Origin: Ensifer sp. WSM1721
GTDB lineage: Bacteria; Pseudomonadota; Alphaproteobacteria; Rhizobiales; Rhizobiaceae
Direction: 5' to 3'
Assembly: GCF_000513895.2 (NCBI RefSeq)
Contig: NZ_CP165783.1
Span: 992,001-1,056,000 of the forward strand
DNA: 64,000 nt
Of this stretch, positions 1 through 8,836 are shown one piece after another (the stretch's first letter is position 1; every line of letters starts with the position of its first letter). The position numbers and the translations under genes were made by a program. Below the pieces are notes generated by a model. The model did not search any database, was not told the origin of the DNA, and was given only the letters and a program-made list of their open reading frames with translations.

Positions 1-1
1 T

Positions 2-919
2 CACGGCTCGGGCGTGATGACCGGCTCGCTGACGGGCCTCCATCTTTTCCACAACGCCTTCGACCTGCCGCGTGCGCCGATCTTGCACACGGAGGCGCCC
101 TATTACTTCCGCCGCCCCGACCGCTCGATGAGCGAGGAACAGTTCTCGCAATATTGCGCCGACAAGCTCGAAGAGATGATCCTCGCCGAAGGGCCGGATA
201 CGGTCGCCGCCTTCATCGGCGAGCCGATCCTCGGCACCGGCGGCATCGTGCCGCCGCCTGAAGGCTACTGGCAGAAGATCCAGGCCGTCCTTCAGAAATA
301 CGATATCCTGCTCATCGCCGATGAAGTCGTGACCGGTTTCGGCCGTCTCGGCACGATGTTCGGCTCCGAGCACTACGGCATCAAGCCGGACCTGATTACC
401 ATCGCCAAGGGGCTGACCTCCGCATACGCGCCGCTTTCCGGGACGATCGTCTCGGACAAGATCTGGCAGGTGCTGGTGAAGGGCTCCGACGAGCTTGGCG
501 CCATCGGCCATGGCTGGACCTATTCGGCGCACCCGATCTGTGCCGCCGCCGGTATCGCCAATCTCGAACTGATCGACGAGCTCGGCATCGTCGAGAATGC
601 GGGTTCGACAGGGGCCTATTTCCGGGCCGAACTCACAAAGGCGGTCGGCGATCATCGCAATGTCGGCGAGGTGCGCGGCGATGGATTGATGGCAGCGGTC
701 GAATTCGTCGAGGACCGCGACGACCGCAAATTTTTCGATCCGGCACGCAAGATCGGGCCGCAGGTGGCGGCAGCGCTCGCCGAACGCGGCGTCATCGGCC
801 GCGCCATGCCGCAGGGCGATATTCTTGGCTTCGCGCCGCCGCTCTGCCTGACGCGCGAGGAAGCCGAGATTGTCGTCACGGCGGCAGCCGACGCGATCCA
901 GTCCGTACTCGGTCGCTGA
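2..919 (+). CDS. Class III (omega) aminotransferase, 3' part, truncated by window edge
   Basis: This is the C-terminal part (about 305 codons) of a PLP-dependent class III aminotransferase. The reading frame is open from base 2, so the true start lies outside the window. Visible family marks are HGSG at the very start, the cofactor-binding Asp in IADEVVTGFGR and the PLP Schiff-base lysine in IAKGLTSAY (codon 407-409). The family moves amino groups from amines or omega-amino acids to pyruvate or a 2-oxoacid in the cytosol. The next gene begins 9 bp after the stop, so they are probably co-transcribed. The substrate cannot be read from the sequence. It is not the other half of the aminotransferase at the right end of the window. 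Confidence 0.9.
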   Translation, partial: HGSGVMTGSLTGLHLFHNAFDLPRAPILHTEAPYYFRRPDRSMSEEQFSQYCADKLEEMILAEGPDTVAAFIGEPILGTGGIVPPPEGYWQKIQAVLQKYDILLIADEVVTGFGRLGTMFGSEHYGIKPDLITIAKGLTSAYAPLSGTIVSDKIWQVLVKGSDELGAIGHGWTYSAHPICAAAGIANLELIDELGIVENAGSTGAYFRAELTKAVGDHRNVGEVRGDGLMAAVEFVEDRDDRKFFDPARKIGPQVAAALAERGVIGRAMPQGDILGFAPPLCLTREEAEIVVTAAADAIQSVLGR

Positions 920-928
920 GGGAGGCGC

Positions 929-2002
929 ATGATGAATTCGGTTCCGACTAAGATGGCCGCCGTTTTGCTCACCGGGCACGGCGGCTTGGACAAGCTCGTC
1001 TACAGCAGGGAAGTCCCAGTGCCGTCGCCGGCTGCAGGCGAGGTGTTGATCAAGGTCACCGCCTGCGGCATGAACAACACCGACGTCTGGGTGCGCGAAG
1101 GGGCCTATGGCACCGAGGACGATCCCTCCGCCGTCTCGACCTGGCGGCGCCACGGCAACACGCTGACCTTCCCGCGCATCCAGGGTACGGACACGGTCGG
1201 CCATATCGTCGCCGTCGGCGACGGAGTCGAAAAGGCGCGCATCGGCGAGCGCGTCATGGTCGACTTCTCGATCTACAATCGCGACGACGACAGCCTGGCA
1301 GACATCGATTACATGGGCCACGGCCGCGATGGCGGCTATGCCGAATACATGGCGCTTCCGGCCGAAAACGCCCATGTGGTCGCGACGGATCTCACCGACA
1401 TCGAGCTCGCCACCTTTTGCTGCGCTTATCTGACCGGCGAACGGATGCTCGAAAGAGCGAGGCTTGCGGCCGGCGAGCGAGTCCTCGTGACTGGGGCATC
1501 GGGCGGAGTCGGCTCGGCGATCATCCAGCTCGCGCGCGCCCGCGGCGCCATTCCGATCGCCGTTGCGGGTCCGGGCAAGGAAGCCGCGATGCTCGATATC
1601 GGCGCCGAAGCCGTCGTGACCCGCGGCCGGGGTGATCTCTTCGAAGCCGTCAATGAGGCCGTGCATGGCGAGCCGATCGACGTGGTCGCCGATCTCGTCG
1701 GCGGTCCGCTCTTCAACGATCTTCTGAAGATCCTGCGCCCGGAAGGCCGCTATACGACTGCCGGTGCCATCGCCGGACCGGTCGTGAAGCTGGATCTCAG
1801 GACAATGTATCTGAAGCAATTGGAGCTGCACGGATCGAGCCAGGGCAGCCGCGCCGATTTCCGGCGGCTGGTGCGCTATATCGAAGAGAAGAAGGTCCGC
1901 CCGCTCGTCGGCGGCGTCTATCCCCTCTCGGAATTCCACCGGGCGCAGACGGACTTCATGGCGAAAAACTTCGTAGGAAAGCTCGTGGTGGTGCCAGACT
2001 GA
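929..2002 (+). CDS. MDR-family alcohol dehydrogenase / quinone oxidoreductase-like
   Basis: A 357-residue medium-chain dehydrogenase/reductase, probably NAD(P)H-dependent. It has an N-terminal GroES-like fold, then a Rossmann domain with VTGASGGVGSAIIQLA near residue 190. The structural-zinc cysteine cluster of classical alcohol dehydrogenases is absent, which favours the quinone oxidoreductase/enoyl reductase branch. Two ATGs are adjacent (929 and 932) behind GGGAGGCG, and either could start translation. It follows the aminotransferase by 9 bp and may act on the carbonyl product of transamination; that is inference. Confidence 0.85.
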   Translation: MMNSVPTKMAAVLLTGHGGLDKLVYSREVPVPSPAAGEVLIKVTACGMNNTDVWVREGAYGTEDDPSAVSTWRRHGNTLTFPRIQGTDTVGHIVAVGDGVEKARIGERVMVDFSIYNRDDDSLADIDYMGHGRDGGYAEYMALPAENAHVVATDLTDIELATFCCAYLTGERMLERARLAAGERVLVTGASGGVGSAIIQLARARGAIPIAVAGPGKEAAMLDIGAEAVVTRGRGDLFEAVNEAVHGEPIDVVADLVGGPLFNDLLKILRPEGRYTTAGAIAGPVVKLDLRTMYLKQLELHGSSQGSRADFRRLVRYIEEKKVRPLVGGVYPLSEFHRAQTDFMAKNFVGKLVVVPD

Positions 2003-2021
2003 CAGAGAGTGCGGCTGCCGC

Positions 2022-3932
2022 CTACAGCAATGGTTTGGCCCGAGGGTCCAAGCCGCTTGTTACGTCCGGCGCTCTCGCATCTGCAAGCTGCGACAGGAAC
2101 TGGTCCATCAGCGGAGAATTGCCGAAGCGCCGATTGGCGCGCTCACCGGCAAGCGAAAATTCAGGATCCACGTCCGTCAGGCGCGCCATGGTGCGCTGCG
2201 CTCCCTGAACGTCGCCGCGCTGGCTCTGGACTGCGGTGTGTATCAGCAGGCAGTCCGCTTCGCGCGGCGCCCGCATTAGGCATTCCCGCAAGACCTGGTC
2301 GGCCTCTTCGAGACGCCCGGCAGCATAGAGCGCCTGACCGTAGACATAGGTATAATACTCCGGTGCCATGGGATGCAGGCGGCGCGCCCGTTCGGCATTG
2401 TCCACCGCCTCGTCATAGCTGCCGAATCTGACTTGCGCCTTTGCCAGCGCCATCAGGCTGTCCGGATCGTTCGGATTGAGCTCGACCGCCCGCTGCGCAG
2501 CCTGCATTGCGCCGGGATAGTCGCCGCTCATCGAAAGGCCGAAGCTCAGGACCTGGTAGCCGACAGCGAGATTTGGATCGAGACGAACGGCCTGGCGCGC
2601 CTCGCTGAGGCCCGTTTCCACATCGGTCCTGGTCGCCCTGCCGCTGAGGTTCTGCGCGAAGTCGACGATATAGGTCATTCCGAGATTGGCACGCGCTGTC
2701 GCATAACCGGGATCAAGCTCGAGGGCCCGATGAAGCAGCGCGCGCGCGGCAAGGAGCGCCTCGGCATCCTTCGAGCCATGTTTGTAGCGGTCGCGCGCCT
2801 GCAGGACGAGATCGTAAGCCTGAAGGTTTTCGGTGGGGCGCTCGGCCGCGTTCGATACCTCCGACTCGCGCACATAGGACACGAGATGCGAGACGATCTC
2901 GGCCGTCAACTCGGTCTGGACCGCAAAAATGTCCTCGACGCGGCGGTCGTAACTGCGCGACCAGAGATGCGCGCCGCTGCGCGCGTCGATCAACTGTGCC
3001 ACCACACGAAGCTGGTCGCCGGCGCGCCGGGCACTGCCTTCCACCACATAGCCTGCACCCAGTCTTTCCCCGATCCTGCGGATGTCCTCCGCCTGACCGC
3101 GCAAGGCGAAGGTCGAGTTGCGCGCGATCACCTGAAGCTCGGGATTTCGCGCAAGATTGGCGATGATGTCCTCGGTAAGCCCGTCGGCGAAATAGCCCTG
3201 GTCGGCTTCGCCGCTCATGTTGTCGAAGGGCAGCACCGCGACCGTCGGCCGGGCATCGGCAGGCTCGACGCCCGACAGACGCACGATGCTGTTGGTCACA
3301 TCGCCGGCGACCACTCTCAGTGCGGGCATCTGGGTGAAGGCGGCGACAAGGACTAGCGCTGCGGCCCCCACCGCGTAAGGCAAAATGGCGCGCCGGCGGC
3401 GCGCGATCCGGCGCAGCAAGTCAAGGCCGTTCACCTGCCGGGGCTCGACACGAACGGCATAAACGGCGAGCGGCTCGGGTATGTTCTTGGCCTGTCTTCG
3501 TCCGACACTGTAAAAAAGGTTGCTGCGGCTCTGGCCGGCGCTGCGGACCACCGCCTCGCTGACGAAAATGCTGGCGGGCTCCGCCATGGCTTCCAGCCGG
3601 GAAGCGACGTTAACGCCATCGCCGAACATGTCGCCATTGTCTTCTATGACGTCGCCGAGGTTGATGCCGAGACGCATGTTGAACGGCCGCTCGACGAATC
3701 CGTTCTGGATCTCGATCGCCGCATCGAGAGCCTCGTTGACGCTCGGGAATGTCGCGAGAAAGCCATCGCCAGTGGTCTTGAAGGTTCGACCGCCGTGCTT
3801 CTCGACGGTGGGTATTATCAGTCCGCTAAAGGCGGCGCGCAGTGCCGCATAGGTCGAGGCTTCGTCCTCGGACATCAGCCGGCTATAACCGACGATGTCG
3901 CCTGCCACGATTGCTGCGAGTTTGCGTTCCAT
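2022..3932 (-). CDS. Class III adenylate/guanylate cyclase with TolB-like and TPR domains
   Basis: A 636-residue signalling protein of a type expanded in rhizobia. The N-terminal class III cyclase domain shows GDIVGYSRLMSEDE with metal-binding Asp, KTTGDGFLATF with the second metal Asp, and GDGVNVASRLEAMAEP. One membrane segment follows near residues 150-170, after an Arg-rich stretch. Next is a TolB/FlgO-like domain beginning TVAVLPFDNMSG, then several TPR repeats with the spacing A...A..L.P. I chose the ATG at 3932 (MERKLAAIVAGD) because AGAGG precedes it and the family begins there; an in-frame upstream extension is not family-like. The product is probably cAMP. The input sensed by the C-terminal half is unknown. 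Confidence 0.9.
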   Translation of the reverse strand: MERKLAAIVAGDIVGYSRLMSEDEASTYAALRAAFSGLIIPTVEKHGGRTFKTTGDGFLATFPSVNEALDAAIEIQNGFVERPFNMRLGINLGDVIEDNGDMFGDGVNVASRLEAMAEPASIFVSEAVVRSAGQSRSNLFYSVGRRQAKNIPEPLAVYAVRVEPRQVNGLDLLRRIARRRRAILPYAVGAAALVLVAAFTQMPALRVVAGDVTNSIVRLSGVEPADARPTVAVLPFDNMSGEADQGYFADGLTEDIIANLARNPELQVIARNSTFALRGQAEDIRRIGERLGAGYVVEGSARRAGDQLRVVAQLIDARSGAHLWSRSYDRRVEDIFAVQTELTAEIVSHLVSYVRESEVSNAAERPTENLQAYDLVLQARDRYKHGSKDAEALLAARALLHRALELDPGYATARANLGMTYIVDFAQNLSGRATRTDVETGLSEARQAVRLDPNLAVGYQVLSFGLSMSGDYPGAMQAAQRAVELNPNDPDSLMALAKAQVRFGSYDEAVDNAERARRLHPMAPEYYTYVYGQALYAAGRLEEADQVLRECLMRAPREADCLLIHTAVQSQRGDVQGAQRTMARLTDVDPEFSLAGERANRRFGNSPLMDQFLSQLADARAPDVTSGLDPRAKPLL

Positions 3933-4159
3933 CACGAGCCTCTGCAATCCCCATGAGCATCTATATGGCGCAATCCTTGTCCGTCCACTCAAAACTCCGT
4001 GTGCTGGCGTGCGATTTTGCTCTGGGCCTGCGACCGACGCTTGCACTGGCAACTGACGCTGACGCAAACTGAGATGCTGGCGGGATGAATGCTGAACGGG
4101 CGGGCAGCGCGACTGGGCTCCCTCCCCTGCTCATCGGACAAGAAAATTTTCGGCGCGAA

Positions 4160-4186
4160 TGTCACACCGTCGGATCCTGCCTCGTC
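4160..4186 (+). promoter_or_regulatory. ECF41-type sigma factor promoter
   Basis: TGTCACA at 4160-4166 and CGTC at 4183-4186 are separated by exactly 16 bp. This matches the published ECF41 consensus TGTCACA-N16-CGTC. It lies 33 bp before the AhpD-like gene, whose downstream partner is an ECF41-type sigma factor, as expected for autoregulation. Confidence 0.85.
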
Positions 4187-4218
4187 ATGGTAGTGCAACC
4201 AACAAGAGGAAAGCAACC

Positions 4219-4686
4219 ATGACTGCAAAACTTGATCCTTTCGCCGCTGCTCCTTCGCTGATGAAGAACTGGATGGGCACTTCGGTCGCCGTCGCTTCCA
4301 GCCTCGAGCCGACGCTCATCGAACTCGTGAAAATCCGTGCATCGCAGATCAACGGCTGCGCCAACTGCATCAATATGCATACAGTGGAAGCGCGCGCGAA
4401 GGGCGAGACGGAGCAGCGGATCTATCTTCTGTCGGCCTGGCGCGAGGCCCCTTGCTATTCCGAACGTGAGCGCGCCGCGCTCGGCTGGACGGAGGTTCTG
4501 ACGCGGCTATCAGAAGGACATGCGCACGAAAGTGCCTATCAGGCCTTGAAGGCTCAGTTTACGGAGGAGGAACAGGTGAAGCTCACGCTGATGATCAATG
4601 TCATTAACGGGTGGAACCGCCTCGCGGTCGGCTTCGGCTTGTGGGTCGATCCGGCGGCCGCGAAGGCCGCCCAGGCGGCCGCCTGA
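4219..4686 (+). CDS. AhpD-like carboxymuconolactone decarboxylase family protein
   Basis: A 155-residue protein of the CMD/AhpD family. The redox motif is GCANCINMH, with Cys47, Cys50 and His54 matching the AhpD CxxC-x3-H site. Such proteins act as peroxidase partners or thiol-disulfide enzymes in the cytosol. The ATG at 4219 follows AAGAGGAAAG; the frame is open further upstream, but that stretch overlaps the promoter. Its stop overlaps the start of the sigma factor gene (TGATG), so the two are translationally coupled. A CMD gene beside the sigma factor is the signature arrangement of the ECF41 family. Confidence 0.93.
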   Translation: MTAKLDPFAAAPSLMKNWMGTSVAVASSLEPTLIELVKIRASQINGCANCINMHTVEARAKGETEQRIYLLSAWREAPCYSERERAALGWTEVLTRLSEGHAHESAYQALKAQFTEEEQVKLTLMINVINGWNRLAVGFGLWVDPAAAKAAQAAA

Positions 4687-5546
4687 TGTCGGATCCGATG
4701 CACGAGGATGCAGCGGCGAGCTTCGATCCGCTGCGTCCCAAGCTCATGCGCGTCGCCTATCGAATGCTCGGCTCCGTCGCCGACGCAGAGGATATGGTAC
4801 AGGAGGCCTTCATCCGCTGGATGAGGGCCGACCGCGCCGCGGTGCGCGAGCCCGAGGCCTTCCTTCGCCGAACCGTCACGCGGCTCTGCCTGGATCAGCT
4901 CAAATCAGCGCGACGCCAGCGGGAGACCTATGTCGGTCCTTGGCTTCCCGACCCCGTGGTGGTGGAAGAGGAGGACGACGGAGACGTCACCTTGCCGCTG
5001 ATGCTGGCACTGGAACGGCTTTCTCCACTCGAGCGAGCGGCTTTCCTGCTGCACGATGTGTTCGGACTGGGATTCGAGGAAGTCGCAGCGACGATCAAGC
5101 GCGATCCGGCTGCCTGCCGCCAGCTCGCCACCCGCGCGCGTGCCCATGTCCGCGAGGCGAGGCCTCGCTTCCGGATTGAAAAGGAGCGTGGTCTCGAGTT
5201 TGCGGAGGCCTTCTTCACCGCGTCCCGCAGCGGCGACATGAAAACGCTTGGTGCGATGCTGGCGGCAGACGTCAGTGTCCATGCCGACGGCGGCGGCAAG
5301 CGGGCGGCAGCAATCGAGCCGATCATCGGATTCGATGCCGTCATGAAGGTCCATGAAAAGCTGGCCGCTCTGTTCCAGACGCATGGCTCGAAACTTCTTC
5401 GCGTCGGCTTGGTAAACGGACTGCCCGGTTTCATCACGCTGGAAGCCGATGGCGAACTCCAGACGACCGCGCTCGAAATCGAGGATGGCAAGATCGCCGC
5501 AATCTATGTGGTCAGAAACCCTGACAAGCTGAGGCACCTGCACTAA
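4686..5546 (+). CDS. ECF41-family (SigJ-like) RNA polymerase sigma factor
   Basis: A 286-residue extracytoplasmic function sigma factor. Region 2 is recognisable in LRPKLMRVAYRMLGS and the DAEDMVQEAFIRWMR stretch. Region 4 is in the LSPLERAAFLLHDVFGL stretch, with its helix-turn-helix near residue 145. A C-terminal SnoaL/NTF2-like extension of about 110 residues follows; in ECF41 proteins this replaces a separate anti-sigma factor and modulates activity. The ATG overlaps the AhpD-like gene's stop by one base. The ECF41-type promoter at 4160-4186 suggests autoregulation. The inducing signal is not visible. Confidence 0.93.
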   Translation: MSDPMHEDAAASFDPLRPKLMRVAYRMLGSVADAEDMVQEAFIRWMRADRAAVREPEAFLRRTVTRLCLDQLKSARRQRETYVGPWLPDPVVVEEEDDGDVTLPLMLALERLSPLERAAFLLHDVFGLGFEEVAATIKRDPAACRQLATRARAHVREARPRFRIEKERGLEFAEAFFTASRSGDMKTLGAMLAADVSVHADGGGKRAAAIEPIIGFDAVMKVHEKLAALFQTHGSKLLRVGLVNGLPGFITLEADGELQTTALEIEDGKIAAIYVVRNPDKLRHLH

Positions 5547-5581
5547 CCAATTTGGGCCACCTCGATCAGGCGCAAGGAGAA

Positions 5582-6373
5582 TTACGCCAAAGCGGCTTCG
5601 AGGATATGGCGGTTGCGCAGCAACCAGGCGACGCTGCGCGTCTGCCACGCGATTCCCCAAACACGCGGCACATGTTCCGATTCGGGCGTGATCTGCTGCT
5701 CGATCACTTCGTTGGCGGCGCTCTGGGAGGCAAACTCGATCACTCGGTACACGAGTTGCCGCCGCTCATGCGCTGACAGCCCATAAGCGTCGGCGAATGT
5801 GCGGACCTGCCGAGCGCGGTGCCTGGTTTCGGGCAGCCCGTTCACGTCCGCGACATCGTCGTCGTAGAGTTGGGCATTGTTCCAGACAACCATGGCAATC
5901 TCGGTCAACCGGTCGACAGGACCTGCTGCCTCCCAGTCGATCAGTGCGACGGGCTTGCCATTCCGCGAGACCACGTTCCAGGGAGCCGCATCGCAGTGAC
6001 CGATAATGTCGGGCACGCCAACGTCTCTGCCGAACCAAGGGCGCCACATCGCGTCCGCCGGCGGCCGGAAGCTGGCGGTGGCGATATGTAAGCGACGAAT
6101 CAGGCGACCTAAAGCGTCCATAGCTTCGTCGGACCACGGCGAAGGATTGATGACTTCGCCATCGATATAGGTCAAAAGCTCGCGGCCATGCTCGTCGAAA
6201 CCCTCTCCGACGACGCGCGGGGCGCCCTCGAAATCCATTTCCTGCAGATGGCGGAGCAAGGCATGGACGGTGGGCGTCCAGGGACCAGTCTCGCGAACGA
6301 CGATGCCACCGCGCCGGACAACGGCCGTTCTGCCCCCACCTTCGAGCGGTATTTCGTCGGCTTGTTCGACCAT
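5582..6373 (-). CDS. Aminoglycoside phosphotransferase (APH)-family kinase
   Basis: A 263-residue protein with the APH/choline kinase fold. The catalytic loop is IIGHCDAAPWNVV (HxDxxxxN, near residue 127) and the metal-binding motif is ALIDWEAAG. The glycine-rich N-lobe loop is weak. Many such proteins phosphorylate small metabolites, and antibiotic resistance should not be assumed. The gene lies 45 bp downstream of the 109-residue hypothetical gene on the same strand, and its end faces the sigma factor gene. The Shine-Dalgarno sequence before this ATG is poor. Confidence 0.8.
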   Translation of the reverse strand: MVEQADEIPLEGGGRTAVVRRGGIVVRETGPWTPTVHALLRHLQEMDFEGAPRVVGEGFDEHGRELLTYIDGEVINPSPWSDEAMDALGRLIRRLHIATASFRPPADAMWRPWFGRDVGVPDIIGHCDAAPWNVVSRNGKPVALIDWEAAGPVDRLTEIAMVVWNNAQLYDDDVADVNGLPETRHRARQVRTFADAYGLSAHERRQLVYRVIEFASQSAANEVIEQQITPESEHVPRVWGIAWQTRSVAWLLRNRHILEAALA

Positions 6374-6418
6374 GGGACCAAAGATATCGGAAACCGCGGG
6401 TTCAACACAACCGAGGTT

Positions 6419-6748
6419 TCATGCGGGCAAATCTCCTGCCGAAGACCCATCGTGCTTGCGGGAAACCGAGGGCGCCAGCTCCTTGGGATCATCGTCGTCC
6501 TCATCGTCGATTTCATCGACCCGCACCTCGTCCAGGCGGTGCTTGATCGCCAGTGCGTAGATCGTGCTGAGAACGTTGCGGTCCTTCAGGTCGGGGTCGG
6601 TCAGGGCCAGCAGCGAGGCGCGGACAAGCTTCTTGCTGGAGGTCTTGGGGCAGCGCCTCCGGACGAACTCATAGAGGCTCGTATCGGAATGGCCCTGCGT
6701 GGCACCCTCCACCAATGCTTCATACACTTTCCTTCGCTTCTCACCCAT
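6419..6748 (-). CDS. Conserved hypothetical protein with acidic C-terminus
   Basis: 109 residues, family not recognised. The N-terminal 75 residues are predicted helical (VYEALVEGATQGHSD, then SKKLVRASLLALTDPDL). A very acidic stretch (DEIDDEDDDDPKEL) follows. GAAGGAGG lies just before the ATG at 6748. The codon usage and strong ribosome-binding site support a real gene. A direct-repeat motif at 6780-6797 lies about 32 bp upstream. It may share a transcript with the APH-family gene. Confidence 0.6.
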   Translation of the reverse strand: MGEKRRKVYEALVEGATQGHSDTSLYEFVRRRCPKTSSKKLVRASLLALTDPDLKDRNVLSTIYALAIKHRLDEVRVDEIDDEDDDDPKELAPSVSRKHDGSSAGDLPA

Positions 6749-6779
6749 ATTGACCTCCTTCTATCGGTGCGGCGACTAT

Positions 6780-6797
6780 CCGTCACAAAATTGTCAT
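6780..6797 (+). promoter_or_regulatory. Pho-box-like 7-4-7 direct repeat
   Basis: CCGTCAC-AAAA-TTGTCAT resembles two half sites of the rhizobial PHO box (CTGTCAT/C spaced by four bases). It sits upstream of the minus-strand hypothetical gene at 6748, but its reading direction is on the plus strand, away from that gene. Regulation by PhoB is therefore only a suggestion. The same two heptamers in swapped order occur at 12734-12751. Confidence 0.35.
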
Positions 6798-6868
6798 AGG
6801 CAAGCCGGTTTGCTCGAAAGCGCGCACGCGAACACTTTCGCCGGGAAATCGATCCGAGAGTGGAGCGG

Positions 6869-7075
6869 TCAAAACTTTCGGATCATTGCCAGGAGATCGT
6901 CAGCCTCGGTGACGCCACCGCGATGAAGATCGAAAATCCGCGCAGCCAGTGCATTTGCCGCCTCGCAACTGCGATTCCACCGTCGCTCCACCAGCGCTGC
7001 ATCGAAAATTTCGCGCAGCATGAACAATTCGTCCGGGTGAAGAGAGAGCTCATATCTCGCGCGGTCCATGTACAT
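6869..7075 (-). CDS. Small hypothetical protein
   Basis: 68 residues starting MYMDRARYELS, with HPDELFMLREIFDAAL and ADDLLAMIRKF near the end; it is mostly helical and has no recognised domain. I chose the ATG at 7075 because AAGGAAGG lies 8 bp before it; the longer in-frame N-terminus is low-complexity. It lies between the 109-residue hypothetical and an HMA_2-like gene on the same strand, so it may belong to the 6.4-7.8 kb transcript. Confidence 0.55.
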   Translation of the reverse strand: MYMDRARYELSLHPDELFMLREIFDAALVERRWNRSCEAANALAARIFDLHRGGVTEADDLLAMIRKF

Positions 7076-7202
7076 CGCGCGACCCTTCCTTTGAGAAAAG
7101 AACCAATCCGGCCCGTCGCCGGGACCACCGCGAAACTCTAGCATGCGGCCATGACGTGCTTGTGTCTGCTTGGCCTGAGCGACCGCCCCCCATGCCAGAC
7201 TG

Positions 7203-7823
7203 CTAGCGCGGGACGTTCTCCGGCTTTCCATCCGACCGTTGGGCAGGGGCTGGCTCGCCGGCGGCGGAGCTGGAGAGCTGACCGACGACGAACGCATAGA
7301 AGAGGAGCGACGTCGCCGATCCCGCCCATCGGCCCCTACTCAATTGCAGCATTCCGAGACCGCAAAAGAGAAGCGCAATCCATGGATTCTTGAGAATTCT
7401 CAACCCGCCATACGCGTTCCAGAAATTCTCGGTGGCGGGCCCCACTGCATTGCCCCGTATCGCCTGATAAAACGCCAGACTCGTCAGGCCAATTGTCGTT
7501 GCGCTACCGCCAGCCAATACGGCGGCGCCGTCCGCCGCCTGCGCTTTCGCAGGGGGCGATGCACGGCGGGGCCGCGGTGGAGCCGCCTCCTGCAGATCGA
7601 ATATCTCGCTCTTGGCTGCGATCTCGCGGATCGAAGGCAAGTCCGTCTCATGTTGGATGAGGATGCTTCCGGTCATCGGATTCGCCCGTAAACCGGCAAT
7701 CTCCGGATGTTCGGAAAGTTTCTCGACCGCCGAGCGGAAGTAGGACACGTCGCCGCGGCGATGGGGAACTCTTACCCGCAGACGCCCCGACATGAAGTGT
7801 TCAACATTCGCTGTGGGAAGCAT
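7203..7823 (-). CDS. HMA_2-like domain membrane protein
   Basis: 206 residues. An N-terminal ferredoxin-like module (residues about 8-70) begins with SGRLRVRVPH and lacks the CxxC metal site of classical HMA domains. An Ala/Pro-rich linker follows. The C-terminal half has at least two hydrophobic segments (IALLFCGLGMLQL and SATSLLFYAFVVGQL), so the protein is probably anchored in the inner membrane. The ATG at 7823 follows GAGGAGG. It is divergent from a second HMA_2-like gene at 8233 and near a P-type ATPase whose N-terminus carries the same kind of module. Confidence 0.75.
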   Translation of the reverse strand: MLPTANVEHFMSGRLRVRVPHRRGDVSYFRSAVEKLSEHPEIAGLRANPMTGSILIQHETDLPSIREIAAKSEIFDLQEAAPPRPRRASPPAKAQAADGAAVLAGGSATTIGLTSLAFYQAIRGNAVGPATENFWNAYGGLRILKNPWIALLFCGLGMLQLSRGRWAGSATSLLFYAFVVGQLSSSAAGEPAPAQRSDGKPENVPR

Positions 7824-8232
7824 GCCCGGCCTCCTCTCTTCACGTCTTTGCCTGCTGACGCTTCCGCCTTGCCGCGTTGGTTTACAACAGCGGAAAGATA
7901 GGCCTGAATTTTCGCACAAATCCGATGCGTCAACGAAGTGAGCGCGGTTCCAAGCCAGTTTCGCATAACGAGGGATCATCCACCAGCGCAATTGCACTTG
8001 ATGAAGTACGGAAGACCCGTGATCCCGAAAAATCTCTCCGCCCATTTGCCGGCTTCGAGCGCATGGAAGTGGCGGCTCGGCGCGACAAAACCGCCCCGTC
8101 GCTCGACACCGGCAATCACACGGCTGCCCGTGTCTGTGGCTGTCATCAGGCCTTCACGTGCAGGCTCTATTGAGGCGGCGAACGGCCGTCTCGACCTGGC
8201 CTGAATGTGCATGAAGCAAGAGGTATCGACAA
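7824..8232. other. Divergent intergenic region between the two HMA_2-like genes
   Basis: 409 bp without a convincing gene. It must hold promoters for both divergent HMA_2-like genes. I found no clear FixK/FNR palindrome, ECF site or long inverted repeat in it. Confidence 0.4.
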
Positions 8233-8694
8233 TTGAACGCCGAGATCGTTCACTACACACCGGGCCGTCTGCGGATCAAGATCGGCGGCGCGCGCCATCA
8301 GACAGCCTTTTTCGCTGATCTGCAGCGAAAGCTCCTTGCTGTCGAGGGCGTGTTGGACGTCACTGTCAATCCAACGGCGGCAAGCCTGGTGATCGTGCAC
8401 GACATTGGCATCGATCCGCGCGCCATCTGCCGCGAGGTTCCGGGATTGGCGGTTCCGTTGGCCGCTGCTCGACCCGCGGCCGACCAGGGCAGAGGGAGCG
8501 AAGCCGAGGTCATATTCCTGCTGGCGAAGCTTCTGCCTATTTTCTTCGCCCGCCATCCTGTTGCGCAACTGGCGGAGGTCCTCGGAGAACCGATACTTCG
8601 CGCGGTCGTCGACTCCATGACACGGCCGCAATCCTTCCCGTTGCCGGCAGCCGTCAACAGGGAAGAGAAAGAACTCCTCCCGCTCGCCGCTTAG
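8233..8694 (+). CDS. HMA_2-like domain protein (TTG start)
   Basis: 153 residues. An HMA_2-like module spans about residues 5-75 (HYTPGRLRIKIGG near its start) with no CxxC metal-binding pair. The second half has a hydrophobic stretch (VIFLLAKLLPIFFA), so one membrane helix or amphipathic anchor is likely. The best start is TTG at 8233, with AGAGG 9-10 bp upstream; no nearby ATG fits. It converges on the P-type ATPase gene, with a mosaic repeat between them. The Pro-Gly-Arg-x-Arg-x-Lys motif is shared with the ATPase N-terminus, suggesting a common interaction surface. Confidence 0.75.
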   Translation: MNAEIVHYTPGRLRIKIGGARHQTAFFADLQRKLLAVEGVLDVTVNPTAASLVIVHDIGIDPRAICREVPGLAVPLAAARPAADQGRGSEAEVIFLLAKLLPIFFARHPVAQLAEVLGEPILRAVVDSMTRPQSFPLPAAVNREEKELLPLAA

Positions 8695-8699
8695 TCGTT

Positions 8700-8801
8700 A
8701 CAGCGCCGTGCGTCTTTTCAGACGCACAAAGGACGCTGTAGCACTTTGAAATGCTGCATGTGTCCTTAAATCGGGTACGATGTAAGGACACATGCAGCAG
8801 T
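8700..8801. repeat. RIME-like mosaic repeat, copy 1
   Basis: About 100 bp made of two palindromic modules. The first has GTGCGTCT facing AGACGCAC inside an ACAGCG/CGCTGT frame. The second is a perfect 15-bp inverted repeat (8754-8768 with 8783-8797). Closely related copies occur at 14245 and 50421, with an inverted half copy at 50605. The size and two-palindrome layout match rhizobial intergenic mosaic elements. It lies between convergent genes and could form stable RNA hairpins. Confidence 0.85.
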
Positions 8802-8836
8802 GCCCGCAAGGGCTAACGATATGAACAAGAAATGGC

